Positions 1 to 11,861 of a stretch of DNA of 64,000 bases are shown here, piece after piece (the first letter of the stretch is position 1; the number at the start of each line of letters is the position of its first letter). The position numbers and the translations under genes were made by a program. Under the pieces are notes generated by a model. It was not told where the DNA came from and did no database searches. It worked only from the letters and a program-made list of their open reading frames with translations. Location of the stretch: NCBI GenBank assembly GCA_013368315.1, contig JAACJM010000019.1:186001-250000 (forward strand), given 5' to 3'. The stretch is from Tetrapyrgos nigripes. Taxonomy: Eukaryota > Basidiomycota > Agaricomycetes > Agaricales > Campanellaceae.

Positions 1-2420
1 TCTCAACAACCAACTTTGATTCTTACACGCACCGACCACCAAACACACACGCTATGGAGTTTGTTTCCCGAGTCGATTCAGTCGAAGACAATGCCAGATC
101 CTCGAAATACACCATTGTTCGTCACGAGTGATGCATACAAGACGCATATGGCATACGACATAGGATGGGTTCTCACCGGCAGGCACCCCCGTCGATTCAA
201 ATTTATACATAGAATACCTTTGGCTCCGTCGGGACACAGCAGGTTGATCGGAACGGGGTTAATGTTCTTGTGGTCTCGAGGCCTGCCGCCTGAGGGACCC
301 CCCCAAGGCACAGACACGGATTCGGAGGATTAGACGGAATCAAAAATGTAAGTAATTTTCTAAATGTGTTTTCCGAGTTCCGGCGCAGTCGCAGTCATTG
401 TTTTCGTACTCAAGGTCCTGGTTTCAATTTCGATGCGGTGATAGGCAACCGCCCTGTGTAGTCCTTTGAATGATTTCCTTTGCATTGCAAGCACCTTCCT
501 GATCATACTCAATATTGATCGCTCCCAAGACCGCAAGAAAAATCATTACAAGTATTACAAGGACTTTGACAAGGGCGCAAGGTTGATTATGTTTTCCCGT
601 ACGCGTAAGTAACACTGTACATGCTGCGCAGTTACTAAACGCTCGGGCGTTGGAACCTCAAGGCCTCAGCACATTCAGGACCCACCCATGGCCAATCCGA
701 CCCACTCAGTCCGAGCTGGAGAACAAATGAAGCAAGGTACCGATGATCTCGAAACTGATACCGGTGCTACTAGTTGCTACCAATACTTATGCCGATAAGT
801 ACGAGGAACGAGACTATCCGAGACTGGATCGTCTAATCGTCCAATCGTCTCAAGTCCGTGACCACATCGCAAACCAACTAACTGACCGGGACCCGACCAA
901 TGTGTTGCAGACTCGGACTATCACCGTGGCTAGCGCTACGGCTAGTATGGCTATGGCTATATGTCTTTTCGCAAGTTTTCGGAACCTCGGCGTCCTGCCT
1001 CGGAGTCGAGTTGTGATTGTCCATTTTCAAATTCAAGAGGTCCGAAGAAACAGCTCTGTGTGCACTGGACAAACTCAATCTTGCAACTTCAAGCATGTGT
1101 TGTGTTGTACATGCAGCCTCATCTCAGGCCTCAACTCAACCATATGACCATGACATTGACGGACCGTTAACTTGCGATATCTTTCCGTTATCGATGATGA
1201 TGAACGTTTGAATGACATTGTCAAGACTCAAGCTCAAGAGCGTTATAACTTATTTAACTTGATGGCTCAGCGCTCAGCGTTCATGGCCATCATCTGGTAC
1301 CGGTCATCAGTGATTCGGTGCGAGTTGGCCATGGTCTATAGCAGTACGAAGTAGTATGTACTACTAGTGCCAAGCCTGCAGGGTGCAGCTGTATCACGGT
1401 GCTATTGGGCCATCTGTACCTGGAGTCCTGGACCAAACCTGGATTGGACACTCGGAATCAGAATCAGACCAAGATCTAGCGCCAAGTTACTGCTTAAGCC
1501 TTACTAGTAGCCCTCCTCGTTGATTCCTCATGGCCTCATGATCATGGTCTTGCTGCAGCAACTCAGCTCAAAAGTCAAGTCTCACCGTGACTGCCGGTAC
1601 CGGTACCGGTGCTGCCAGTGCCCTGGCCCGTGCCTGTTGTTCTTCAGACTTTTAATCTTTCAAAATCCGAATCCGAACTTTCACACTGACAGGCTACTAT
1701 GTACAGCAAATTGATCAATGTTAATGATCACCGTTGGACCTTTGTTTTTCTGGCAGTCCAGTTGAATAGGCCGAACACCGAACACCGAGTCCCGACAGCG
1801 TCGAGTTAATCAATATTGCAAGATTTTATGTATGTAGCAAAAACCACTATGTATTACTCTCTTGTGAGTCTCGAATTGATCTCGAAAATGCTTTATGCTT
1901 TGACATGTACAAGTGACAAAGGGCGTCCCGGCCCGTACTACATACATGACTTTCAAGTACTTATTCCATGTCTACATAGTAATTATAATTATAAGGAAGT
2001 ACCCACTACGTACTGCGCCGGCACTGTGAGTCTGTGACACTCAGGCTGCAGGGTCCATCCATGGCCACTTGCAACCTGCCACCAAATTCCAATTATGTAA
2101 AATTTTTTAAAGTTGCAAGTTAAGTTCAACTTGAACATTCCAATCTCGAGCCTCATGATGAGTCAGGGGTAGAGTAGGGTGCTGCGCAGTTTCCCAGTCA
2201 GTGACACTCTATTAAGTAGTAAGTAGTACCGATTCAGCCACTCGGTACTTACATACTTACTATGTCACTGTGCCATGCATGCAGGCCATGACCCTGCAGG
2301 GGCCAGGGCATATGCATACCGCCGTGGTACATTTAATTTTAATTTTATATGTATTCTGTTTCCTGTTTCCTGTTTCCGGACCCTGTAAAAAATATGTAGT
2401 CGACGTCGTTGTTGCTGTCG

Positions 2421-2483
2421 TTGTCGGTCCTCGGGGTGTCCATCTTGTCGGTCCTCGGGCTGTCTGTCTTGTCGGTCCTCGGG
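2421..2483. repeat. Three-copy 24-bp tandem repeat
   Basis: The 15-mer TTGTCGGTCCTCGGG occurs at 2421, 2445 and 2469, giving an exact 24-bp period. The spacer bases between copies differ slightly. It lies in non-coding DNA. Confidence 0.85.
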
Positions 2484-2650
2484 CCCTGGCATGCTCGAGT
2501 ACTAATGAGGATAACGAGGATAATGAAAAGGGGGCCCCCGGGGGCGTGGCTGATCATGATCATATGTGTATAAGTAATGGGAATTGCGATACGATTGACT
2601 GACAATAATCATTGCGGTAGGTAACTATGTATTTGAGTGGGTGAGCAAAG

Positions 2651-2697
2651 GAGAAAAGGAAAGGAGAAAAGGAAAGGAAAGGAAAGGAAAGGAAAGA
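2651..2697. repeat. GGAAA-type purine tract
   Basis: A nearly uninterrupted purine run on the + strand made of GGAAA and GAGAAAA units. It is a simple-sequence tract in non-coding DNA. Confidence 0.85.
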
Positions 2698-3163
2698 CGA
2701 CGACGATGCGGCGCGTTGGAGTACTATAGTATAGTAATGTGAAGAGGACTGGTACAATAAGCTTAAGATGATGATGATAAGTATCGATATCTTACATAGG
2801 ATAAACTTGGGTTTTGAGAATTCCAATGTATACATACGGTGTGTAGAGATCTAGTGTAAGAGTAAGTCGTTCAAGTTGTAAATAAGTGCAAGTGTAAGTG
2901 GAATATGTGCGATGGTATGTATGTATGTATGTACGAATCGTGTAGTAGTAGTAGTGTAGTAATAATAATATGCAAAATAAAGTTGTAAAAAAGCGTCTAG
3001 TGTCTAAGGCTTAGGCTTAGGAACTGTCCAAGTGTCCAAGAGAAAGAAAAAAAAGAGAAAAGAGTCTCTGATAGGAAAGAAGAAGCATTTTTCACCAAAT
3101 CAACCAACGCCAAAACCAACCAACTCGTATCCAAAAACTCCAAAACTCCAAACTCATCAACTT

Positions 3164-6039
3164 TCAAGCTCTAATCGCAGGTTTGATCACAGGAATAAGA
3201 GTAGGGACAGGAACCCTAGCTACCTTGTGTACCTTGCGTAATAGGTTTTTGTTTTTCTTCTTTGAACCCGAATCCGGACCTGGGGTTGAATCCTTTTCCC
3301 TTTCCTTTTCCTTTTCCTGTTCCTGTTCCTTTTCCTTTTCCTTTTGACTAGCAGCCAAGGGGTCTTTCGGTGGGACAGGCGGGGGAAGAACCAACTCCTT
3401 CTCCTTCTCCTTGTCCTTCAACGAAAACGAAAACGACGAAGGCGGTGGGCGTGGGCGTGGTCGTTCAGCATTAGCTGCGTTAGGGGTAGGGCTGGCTGCA
3501 CCTGCGCCTACAGATGGCCTCCTCCCGACACCACCTGCACTACCGACACCACTGACACCACCACCGCCAGCACCAGCACTGACACCACCTGCACCACTGA
3601 CACTATCACCACCTGCACCACTGACACTATCACTACCAATACCACCAACACTACCAACACCAGGTGTAACCGTCCCCGTTCCCGTCCTAGTTATCGACGG
3701 TCTCGATCCCGGTCCTGGTCTCAGTACTGGTCCTGATTTGCGGGGTTGTGGTTGGGGCTGGGTTTGTGTTTGTGTTTGTGGTTGTGTTTGTATTGTTTGT
3801 GTCTGTGTTGTCTGTGTCTGTGGTGTCGATGTCGATGTCGATGTCAATATCTGTGTTGTTGATTTCGAACTAGACGTAGTAGACGTATTATTCGGCCTCG
3901 AGCTGGAAGGTGGTCCTCTAGAAGGTGATCTCGAGGAAGGAGTGGCTGACCCCGACCTCGATCCCAACGCAGATCTAGATCCAGAAGGAGCAAGAGAAGG
4001 AGTCGTTGACCCCGCACCAGCAAAGGAAGACGGTCTCGGTCTCCCATGGTACTGATACATCGAAGACAAAGCCATCGAAAGGGATTGATGTTTGAGATTT
4101 TGTTTTTGTTTCGATAGAGGGGATGGGGATGGGGGCATGGATGTCGGACGAGACGATGAGGATGATGAGGATGTAGAGGCTAACGGTGAGGACGTAGAGG
4201 CCAATGGTGTCGATATGGGAGTTGAAGAGGGACGGGAGTGGGCGTACGGATGGGGGTAGGAATTGCGTAACATCTCGTTGGTCTGTAGAGGTTTTGACGC
4301 GTCCGGATTGAAATCCAAATCCAAATCCACTCCCTCGTCTTCAAAATCTTCTAGATCTTGTTCTCGTAGAGAAGGGTTGAGTAATCTACAGTTTTGGAAT
4401 TAAAAGTGGGCAGTGAGATGAAAATGAAGTGTACCCACCTCAACCAAACCTTGCCTGCACCACTCTTTTCTCGAACGAGTTCCCATTCCATCCATTCACC
4501 TTCTTCTTTACCTTTACCTTTATCTTCTTGTCCATTCATATGACGACGCTCAAGCCCCAACACCCTCGCCAACACTCCCCTGCCTTCCTTTGTCCCCTCT
4601 GCTTCGAGTATCCACTCTCCTTCCCATCCCATACCCATTGGGTAGCCTTCGGTTTCGCCTTGTTCTACCGGTTTCGTCTCATTCGAGATAACGCCAGGGA
4701 CATCACCCCCCCTCCAAACCCTAACGGTCCAAGCCCACTTTCTGACCATCACCACGCCACCTGGACTAGTAGGGGAGGGAACGGGGTGGGGGTAGTTTAT
4801 TAGGGACCAAGAACGAGTGTGGGGTTGAGCGGTGGTAGACTGTCTGGATGGATTGGACGACTCGGGGATAGTCGTCGTGGTTGTTGATTGACGAGAATGG
4901 GGGGAAGTAGAAGACTGTCTGGAGGATGGGTTGGACGATGAGGGGGTATGAAACCAATGGCGAATTTGATCAGGTAGTGAAACCCAAGAAGCAGCTGGTG
5001 ATGCTGATAACACGGATGGTGGGGTTGGTGGTGTGGATGAAGAGGATGACGACCACCACTCGTCACCCATATTAATATTAGCCTCCTCAAACAGCTTCTT
5101 CTCCACCACCACGCGTAAATTGGTGATGAAAGACGGAGAAAGGATATGATCATAATAAAAAGGCGAAGGGAGTGAAATGGGGTCGTGTATAGGGAGTCTC
5201 TGTAAAGAAGGTGTGTATGGAACGAGTTGGGATCCGTTGTAGATGAGCCAAGCTGGGTTTATGACGGCGGTGATTGGGGGAACGTAACCGAGGTTACAAA
5301 CGATATCACCTGTGGAGAGGTGTTCCCAGAGACGGGACTGTACGAGCTGGTGTGAGCATTGGGGAGAGGAAAGAGCGAGGTTGGAGGTTGGGACGAAGAC
5401 GTGGAGGATGGGAGCGCGGAGACGGGATGTAGCTTGGAGGAGGTCGTGGGGGGATGTAGAGTGCAAGGAGGGGTGGTGAGGCGGTGGTGAAGAGATGGGA
5501 GAAGGAAGGGATTTGGATTTGCGTGGAGGAAAGTAGAACTGGCGTTTGGGTTTGCTGGGAGTTGTGTGGGTGGAAGAAGAGAGAGGGGAAGGAAAGACGA
5601 GGTGACGGATGGAAGGACTGGGTAAATCGACAGGTGGTTCTTGCGGAGGACGCGACGTGTCGGAATGAGCTAGAGCTTGCAAGACAAGCACAAACTTTGA
5701 ATGAACCAGAGCCAACTGTGCTAGTCGGTCTAGCTTTCGCGGGTTCGTTGTGGTGAGCGCAGTGGTGGGATACACGTGCAGAGGCGTCGACTGCGAGACA
5801 TGCAGCAAATCCAGATCCGTCAGGGTTATCGAAAGCGAAGGCTTGGACGACGAGTGGCGTAGACAATGGGCGTATCCCGCCACATAACAACACAGAACAA
5901 CATCCCTCAGCTTCTCATCGTCAAACACTTCTCGACAGCAGACAAGTAGAGAGTGGCAGTCTGTCCAGGGAGTGAATGTAAGCAGACATTCAAGGACTCT
6001 GGGAATCTTCACAATCCGCATTGCTTTTCCAATTTCCAA
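3164..6039 (-). CDS. Unrecognised low-complexity protein, 940 aa
   Basis: Function is not recognised. Two exons, 4439-6039 and 3164-4385, are joined by a 53-bp GT..AG intron (4386-4438) and together give exactly 941 codons including the stop. The first about 140 residues look folded: hydrophobic, cysteine-containing, with a start like MEIGKAMRIVKIPRVLECLL, so this may be a helical or F-box-like region, though I cannot assign it. The middle is rich in Ser, Pro and Thr. The second exon is almost pure low complexity: Ser-rich, then TQTQ and QPQP runs, Gly/Val/Ser repeats, and a charged KEKEKE/EQEQE segment before a basic C-terminus. A second in-frame Met six codons downstream is an alternative start. 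It is head-to-head with IWS1, with start codons 94 bp apart. Confidence 0.7.
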
Positions 6040-6133
6040 TCACTCAATCTTCTTATATTTTAAAGCATGCCGTCAACCCCCCTCCCCTCCGGTCCCGGCC
6101 GGCCAATTCTTCGGTTCATCCGTTACCACCACC
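6040..6133. promoter_or_regulatory. Bidirectional promoter, 940-aa protein / IWS1
   Basis: Only 94 bp separate the two divergent start codons, so both 5' UTRs and core promoters must share this stretch or overlap the genes. It contains an AT-rich segment near 6050. No specific factor site could be assigned. Confidence 0.5.
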
Positions 6134-7405
6134 ATGCCAGAGGTATGTACGCTGTTCCTCATATCTCCTAATCCTCTTACACAACTCTCTTCCTCAGAAA
6201 GACAAGCTCGCACGAGATATCTTTGGAGGTTCCGACTCAGAACTTTCCTCTGACGAAGAAGACCACCGTCCAAGTCGCAAACCCTCTCCAGGCGGCGTAG
6301 AAGACGAAAGTCCAGACGAAGACGACGACGATGATTTTATCCAGGACAAACCACAGAAACAGAAAAAGTCGCGTAAAAGGACCGAACCGACAAGGAAACG
6401 AAAGCGCGCTGCCAAACCGAGGAAGGAGGACATCGATTTGAGCGAGTTGCCTCCAGAGCAGGGTGCGTACACACACAAACACACAATACCCCCCCTAACA
6501 TCTTTCCAGCGAACAAAATCCGCCTCGACCTCCAACTCGAAGCCATCCTCAAACCCAAAAAATCCTCTCGTCCCCGAAAACGCAAAAACGCTACCGACTC
6601 TGAAGCCCTCGACTCTTTCGCCGACGACCAAGTCGCTCGATTACGCGAATCCATGATTACAGCCGCAGACGAAGACATTGCTTGCAACAACTCTAAACCC
6701 AAACTCCCCGCCGTAGCCAAACTCCGTGCTCTCCCCGATGCAATGGATACCCTTCGTAAAGCCTCCCTAGCCCAATCCATCATCGACAACAACCTCTTGG
6801 AAGCAGTCGAAAAATGGCTCGAACCCCTCCCAGATAAAAGTCTCCCAGCACTCAACATCCAACGCCAGCTTTTTCAGACTTTGAAAAAGATGGAGTTTAT
6901 AGACTCGGCCGTGTTGCAGGAATCTAAACTCGGTCCTGTCGTTTTGTTTTATACAAAGTGTAAACGGGTCACCCCGGATGTCCAGAGGATCGCTAACGAA
7001 CTCGTGTCTACTTGGTCGAGGCCAATTATCAAACAAAGTGCCAGCTTCCGCGACCGGAGGATTCCTGTTGCGTCTTTTACTCCTGGTATCGGTATTACCG
7101 ACGGCGACCATACTCCAGGCGAACCCTCCACACTCCCACTCTCTTCAGTCCCCCGTCCAGAAAAACTAACATCCATCCTCGCTCGCGCACGTGAAGAAGA
7201 TAAACATCGTGTCAGGAAAAACGCTGTCATGATTCCTCAGTCCACTTTGGGGACTTATACGGTGGCGCCTTCCGCTAATGCCGGGATGACGAGGAACTCC
7301 ATGGGGATGGGGTTGGTCAGGACCGGCGTGGATGCGGATACGGAGAGAAGGAGGAAGAATGCGGAGAGGTTGAGGAGTTTGACGAGGAAGGTCCAGGGGA
7401 GTTAG
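6134..7405 (+). CDS. IWS1: Transcription elongation factor IWS1/SPN1
   Basis: Nuclear factor that travels with RNA polymerase II and Spt6 and takes part in elongation, mRNA export and chromatin assembly (family knowledge). Exons 6134-6142, 6198-6462 and 6510-7405 give 390 codons including the stop (389 aa). The first exon is only ATG plus two codons. The N-terminal about 130 residues are acidic and then very basic (RKRKRAAKPRK), as in other family members. The conserved TFIIS N-terminal-like helical domain spans roughly residues 155-235 and includes DNNLLEAVEKWLEPLPDKSL, NIQRQL, KLGPVVLFYTKCKR and WSRPI, which are family hallmarks. The C-terminus is basic. Length is close to budding yeast Spn1. 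Introns are 55 and 47 bp. Confidence 0.95.
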
Positions 7406-9634
7406 AGGAGATTTCGAGTAGAACCTATAGTCATTTTGGTCAACTCGACCTTCCGCTTAGCGAGTCGACCCCCACTTCGCTTGTTCAATGTGTAGATGAT
7501 ACCAGTTGCGACTTTTGTGACGCCATAAATTACAAGATGTAACCTCCATTGCGGATAATTAATATTGCAGCCGCCAGCCAGCCGAAAGCCGAAAGCCTTG
7601 AGCGGGGTCCGTACATCATCGAAACCGTCATCATCATCGTCATCGTTGTCCCATTCCAATTACTAAAAAAAAAGGCTCTTACAGTCGGATATCTCATACT
7701 ACATAAGGTTTTGGCAGAACAAAATGGCCTTTCCCCCCAAATCGTATCTCATAATGCATAAATGTCGAAATGCATAAGGATTTTCTGGCACGAATCCTAG
7801 CATTAGTAAAGCTAACGCTGACTAGCGTTCGTCGACTATTTATAATTAGAAAGCCGACACGGTGAAACGATGCAACGATGACACGGTGTGCATTCATCCA
7901 TGTATACATAAACGTTAAAATATTAAACACTGGTAGTACACCGGTACCGTAGATCTAGCTAACAAAGATCTACCTACATGCTATTATGTATTAGTAGTAG
8001 AGATCTAGGGTGCAGTTAGAGTAGAGTTAGTAGAGTACAGTGTACCACAAGTGGCCATTCATACAAGCTACTTGTAACTTTCAAGTTATTTATATACTAC
8101 TGGTATAAATACCCATGGGACAATGTACAACGTACAGCGTACAGCGTACTAGAGCAGGGCAGCCTGAAGAGGAGAGAAGCTCTTAGAAATAGTGAAACGC
8201 GGCCGGGCCTCGGAGATGAAGACGAGATTCAGAGACTCGGAGGGTGGGGAAGGGAGGGGGAGGGTGGTGGAAGGGGCAGGGGGGAGCACGAGTACGAGTA
8301 CGAAAGATGAGAAACGAAAGACGAGAAACGAGGGGGTATCACCGGTATACGTATGTATCCATATGGGCTACATAGTAGCGTTTAACTTTTAAGCCCTCCA
8401 CCAACGACAGCGACGCAGTGTTAGTAGTCACCCTGGTACCTACCTACTTACCTACCCATGGCCAGATATACGTACTAAACCAACTTTAACCGCATACTGA
8501 TGGTAATGATAATGATGAAGACATAGCTTGAAGTGAGTCGAGACATAAAAAGATGCCACATAAAGGACCAAAAGCTTAAGCGGCACGGAAGGTGGCGCGG
8601 CGGCCATTAGTACTACGTATACTCCGAGTCCGAGTCCGGGCAGCAGATTAAGCTCAAGCACTCAAGCACTCGAGCCTCAGACGGATTGATTTCCAAATGC
8701 AAATGCGAATGCTCAGGGCCTCAGGCAGACCAGACCTAGTTGAGCCTAGTGGTAGTAGTATAGTAGTAGCATGCTATATGCGGACTCGGGAGGAGGTGAC
8801 GAGACAAGCTGAAACGAAACGAGACGAAAAGAGACAAAATGAAACGAAAAGTAACGAGAAGAGAATCAAGAGACGAGGCGTGCGACGTCGGACGAAATAC
8901 CTAATAATTATAATATAACTAGCTGCAGTAAGTACTCGCAATCCAATCCAGCAAAAAGGACTCAAGTTACTTACTACTACTAGTCGTAGTCGTAGTCGAA
9001 GAGGACCATGTGCAGGTGCGGGGTATACGCATGCATAAATTTAAACAGGCGTAATGCATCAAGTATAACGAGACGTCGACCGACTTGCCAGTGTACTGTG
9101 TGGTCACGACGACGGTGTTAACGTTAACGTTGCTGCTACATAACACATAACATACTTGGTACCAACGTACACACAGACATAGTCACGGTATGTGAGCGGT
9201 AAAACGGGATGGTGTATGCGCATTGCGCACGGACGGTCGTCGGCGAAAGAGCGTATGTAGTAGTAGTAGCACCGTGATTGTACTGAGCAGCGTTACGAAG
9301 CTTGAGTAAGGCTCGGAGACTTGGACATGATGAGTCAACTTGGTAAAGGTAAAGGCAAAGAAACTTGAACCAGTGAATGGACTCACGAGAATGAGAACCG
9401 TTTCTCACTTCCACTGACTCCTGAGTAGTACACACACACAACAGAACTCCTGAGAGACAAACAAACCGTAGTACATAACGCGTACGCAATCTGCAGTCTG
9501 TCCGACAGTAGTCAGTCAGTCGACTAGGCTGGCCTCCGAACAAGAACAAGACTAATTAGTACATACCGTGATACAGTGATACCGTGAACGTTGCGTGGGC
9601 AAAGGCCGCACGGTGTTACCGTACTGGCAGATAC

Positions 9635-9662
9635 ATCATCTCATCTCATCTCATCTCATCAT
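9635..9662. repeat. ATCTC microsatellite
   Basis: About five consecutive ATCTC units on the + strand in non-coding DNA. Confidence 0.8.
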
Positions 9663-9942
9663 CTTCATCAATAATAACATCAACAACATCAACATATAAG
9701 GGGACGGACGGAGAGGGGTTGGGGTTGGGAGGGGTCAGGAGTCAGGACGGCAATGCCACATTGCCAACGACCCAACGCCAAAGGAGACTCGGAGACTCAG
9801 AGTGGTTAGAAGCGGGATTGGTGCCAGTGTCAAGGACGAGAAGTGTTAAATGAATAGATTATGGTGATGATGATGGCACTCGGGATGGATTGAAACAGAA
9901 AAACAGTGAAATGGGGAAACAGGAAGTAGGAAGGGGAGGGGG

Positions 9943-9990
9943 GTCCGAGCCCGAGCCCGAGTCCGAGTCCGAGTCCGAGTCCGAGTCCGA
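9943..9990. repeat. CCGAGY hexamer microsatellite
   Basis: About seven CCGAGC/CCGAGT units in a row on the + strand. The run could encode SDSDSD on the other strand, but no gene context supports translation. Confidence 0.85.
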
Positions 9991-10031
9991 CTGAGAGATC
10001 ACCTCAGTCATATCACCTAACTTGACCAACT

Positions 10032-10179
10032 GAAAAAAGAGCAATAAATCAGAGAATCAAAATCACCATGGTCGATCGGTCGGTCGGACTCACGTACGCG
10101 TACTTGTTATCGGAAAAAACAGCGATAAATCAGAATTTCAGAATCGCCATGGTAGGTTCTGACTCACGTACTTGTTATC
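10032..10179. repeat. Imperfect tandem duplication, two ~70-80-bp copies
   Basis: Copy 1 (10032-10111) and copy 2 (10112-10179) share the order GAAAAAA, ATAAATCAGA, CACCATGGT or CGCCATGGT, ACTCACGTAC and TACTTGTTATC. Copy 1 has a short extra run of CGGT units. The copies abut, so this is a diverged tandem duplication in non-coding DNA. Confidence 0.75.
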
Positions 10180-11057
10180 ATTGTCATTATTATTATTATT
10201 ATGTCTCGACGACGATGACAGGGAGCTTTTCAAGTACTTGATCCAGTCCTGTAGTCCCTGCGGCACCGTCCTTTCTCAAGTTCAAAGGAAAGGAAAGGTT
10301 TTGGACCGAAATTTAGGCTTGGATTAGAAGAGAAACACGTATGCCATACACGTTCCCGAAGCAGTCCAAGTCCGATCTTGAAGGTGGCAAGGGGTAAGGT
10401 ACAGAGTTCAAAGTGAGGACTCAGTACTCAGGAGCACTATAGCAAGTCGCAGGAGTATTACTACTACTACTAGCCCTACTACTAGCCGCCGAGTCTGACG
10501 GATAGAGTAAACGCGAAGGAGCCTGCTGCCTGCCAGCCTGCCAGTAAGAGCAAAGTAAGAGTAAGAGCGAAGAAGCGATTGGTTCAAGCTGTTTGGTGAT
10601 GGTGATTCTGAAGACTGACCCGGCTGGCAACATGGTGCAGACTAGTAGTGTAACAGAGTAGTGTAGTAATACTCGGGGGCGAAGAGAACCCAAGAATTCG
10701 AACTTGTTTCAGGTTATCATCCAGTATCGGTGTCAGACTTCAGTGCTTCCTTGTTGCAGCCTGCAGCGTAAGTATCTTGGATGTGGACGTTTGGACAACC
10801 ACGGTCCGACGTGTGTAGTGTATACGTATACCAAGTAGAGTTGTCCACGCGAGTACTCCAAGTTATACTGGCGTTAAGGAGAACTTGAAGAAGGAGAAGG
10901 GACAACCGCATTGCCAAATTTCGACGTACAGGAATAACGAAGACCGGTACCAGTACCAAGCGGAGACGAAGAGATAATCATACAGAATCAAGAGAAGGGA
11001 ACCATTTGGTTGAACTGAAAGTCCATCAGCGCCGCGGCAGGAGAGCCCAGCTGCAGC

Positions 11058-11586
11058 CTAGTGTGACGTTTCAGAATCAAAGAGTGGAATATGAGGATAT
11101 GAGTCGTATTGATTCAAGTCCATGCTCTGGAACCACCATTTAGACCCCACTGCTGTCTCCGGTTTGAAGTAAAACCATGCCCAACGCCATCTCATCACAG
11201 CTCCTCTCTCGAAATCCCTCCTCTCAACCAAACGCAAATTTAGTAAAAGCCTACTGCAGCTGGACGCGACGCGCGTTCGCTGGACCTTGGTGAAAATAAT
11301 GACGAAACCTACTTCAGTGATGAGGTCCCAAGTGTTGGAGTTGATATAGCCTATGAGACGGGCAACTTGGAGTTGAGTGTTCCTGTCTTTGGTGACTTTT
11401 GGAGTCGTTCAACTTGTCCATGATCCATGGAAAGGATTTCGTCGTTGTTAGCTTACGAGATGTAATTGAGGTCGTCGAAAAAGGACCAAAGGGAAGGTAG
11501 TGCCAAAGTGCTTCATCTTGAGTGGAAGAGAGCACATCGTCTAAATAGTTCAAGGTTGGGTGGGGCCAAGTGTGTGAATTGAACAC
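11058..11586 (-). pseudogene. Decayed GNAT-family N-acetyltransferase
   Basis: Reading the minus strand gives pieces in the order expected of a RimJ/RimL-type GNAT acetyltransferase. First is an N-terminal part with EALWHYLPFGPFSTT. After a frame change come ARLIGYINSNTWDLITEVGF and VIIFTKVQRTRV, matching the family's central strand and acetyl-CoA-binding region. Last is FERGAVMRWRWAWF, resembling the C-terminal RMGF..EG..RW segment. The middle helix that usually separates the last two blocks, including the Asn/Ala-rich stretch, is missing. An intron-like GTAAGC at the first frame change may explain one break, but the deletion points to a relic. A stop codon at 11058-11060 ends the frame. Family assignment is by motif resemblance only. 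Confidence 0.5.
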
Positions 11587-11861
11587 GCAATTACTGTTCT
11601 GATAGAAGTTGCGAACTTGCGACTAAACGACTCCCACCATTGCGGAGATATATCATATACAGGAATGGACGACATGCATGCAATTGCGAAAGCCATATCT
11701 ATAAGATTCCTTCACAGGACTTCTACTCGTCACATTCTATAGTACAAGTAATCCCTGGTCGTCAAACCCAAATTGTAACAGCGGTTTACAATCCATCCCC
11801 GGAATTGTTCATCGATGTCAGTGAAAACAGGCTTGAGAACTCCAGCTGATATACCACAGCT

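Larger units (their letters stand above)
1..3163. other. Gene-poor left flank
   Basis: No gene could be supported here. Several open frames of 60-130 codons exist on both strands but they are short, overlap each other and resemble no family I know. One frame at about 16-333 (+) could be the end of a gene lying outside the window, but nothing in it is recognisable. The stretch is rich in short simple repeats and in runs such as TAGTA and GTAC, as expected of relaxed intergenic DNA. Local repeats are listed separately. Confidence 0.5.
7406..11057. other. Gene-poor block rich in simple repeats
   Basis: No gene could be supported in this 3.6-kb stretch. It carries microsatellite-like tracts, a duplicated segment near 10.0-10.2 kb and many short palindromic motifs (TAGTACTA, GTAC). 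Open frames are short and show no family resemblance. Composition resembles the 1-3163 flank, so the two gene-poor blocks bracket the first gene pair. Confidence 0.5.

Noticed and set aside
16..333. Plus-strand 105-codon frame at the left edge
   Set aside because: No recognisable domain, no splice partners in the window and low-complexity surroundings; kept only as a note in the flank entry.
3411..4055. Long plus-strand frame rich in Pro, Leu and Val
   Set aside because: It is the antisense of the repetitive second exon of the 940-aa gene; its composition mirrors that repeat.
5306..5893. Minus-strand 195-codon frame inside the 940-aa gene
   Set aside because: It overlaps the first exon in another frame; the selected frame joins to exon 2 with exact codon count while this one does not.
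9943..9990. Possible SDSDSD-coding repeat on the minus strand
   Set aside because: The surrounding 61-codon frame has no gene structure; a hexamer microsatellite explains it.
10032..10179. Possible CRISPR-like or transposon terminal repeats
   Set aside because: Only two diverged adjacent copies without spacers, target-site duplication or transposase; a simple tandem duplication is enough.
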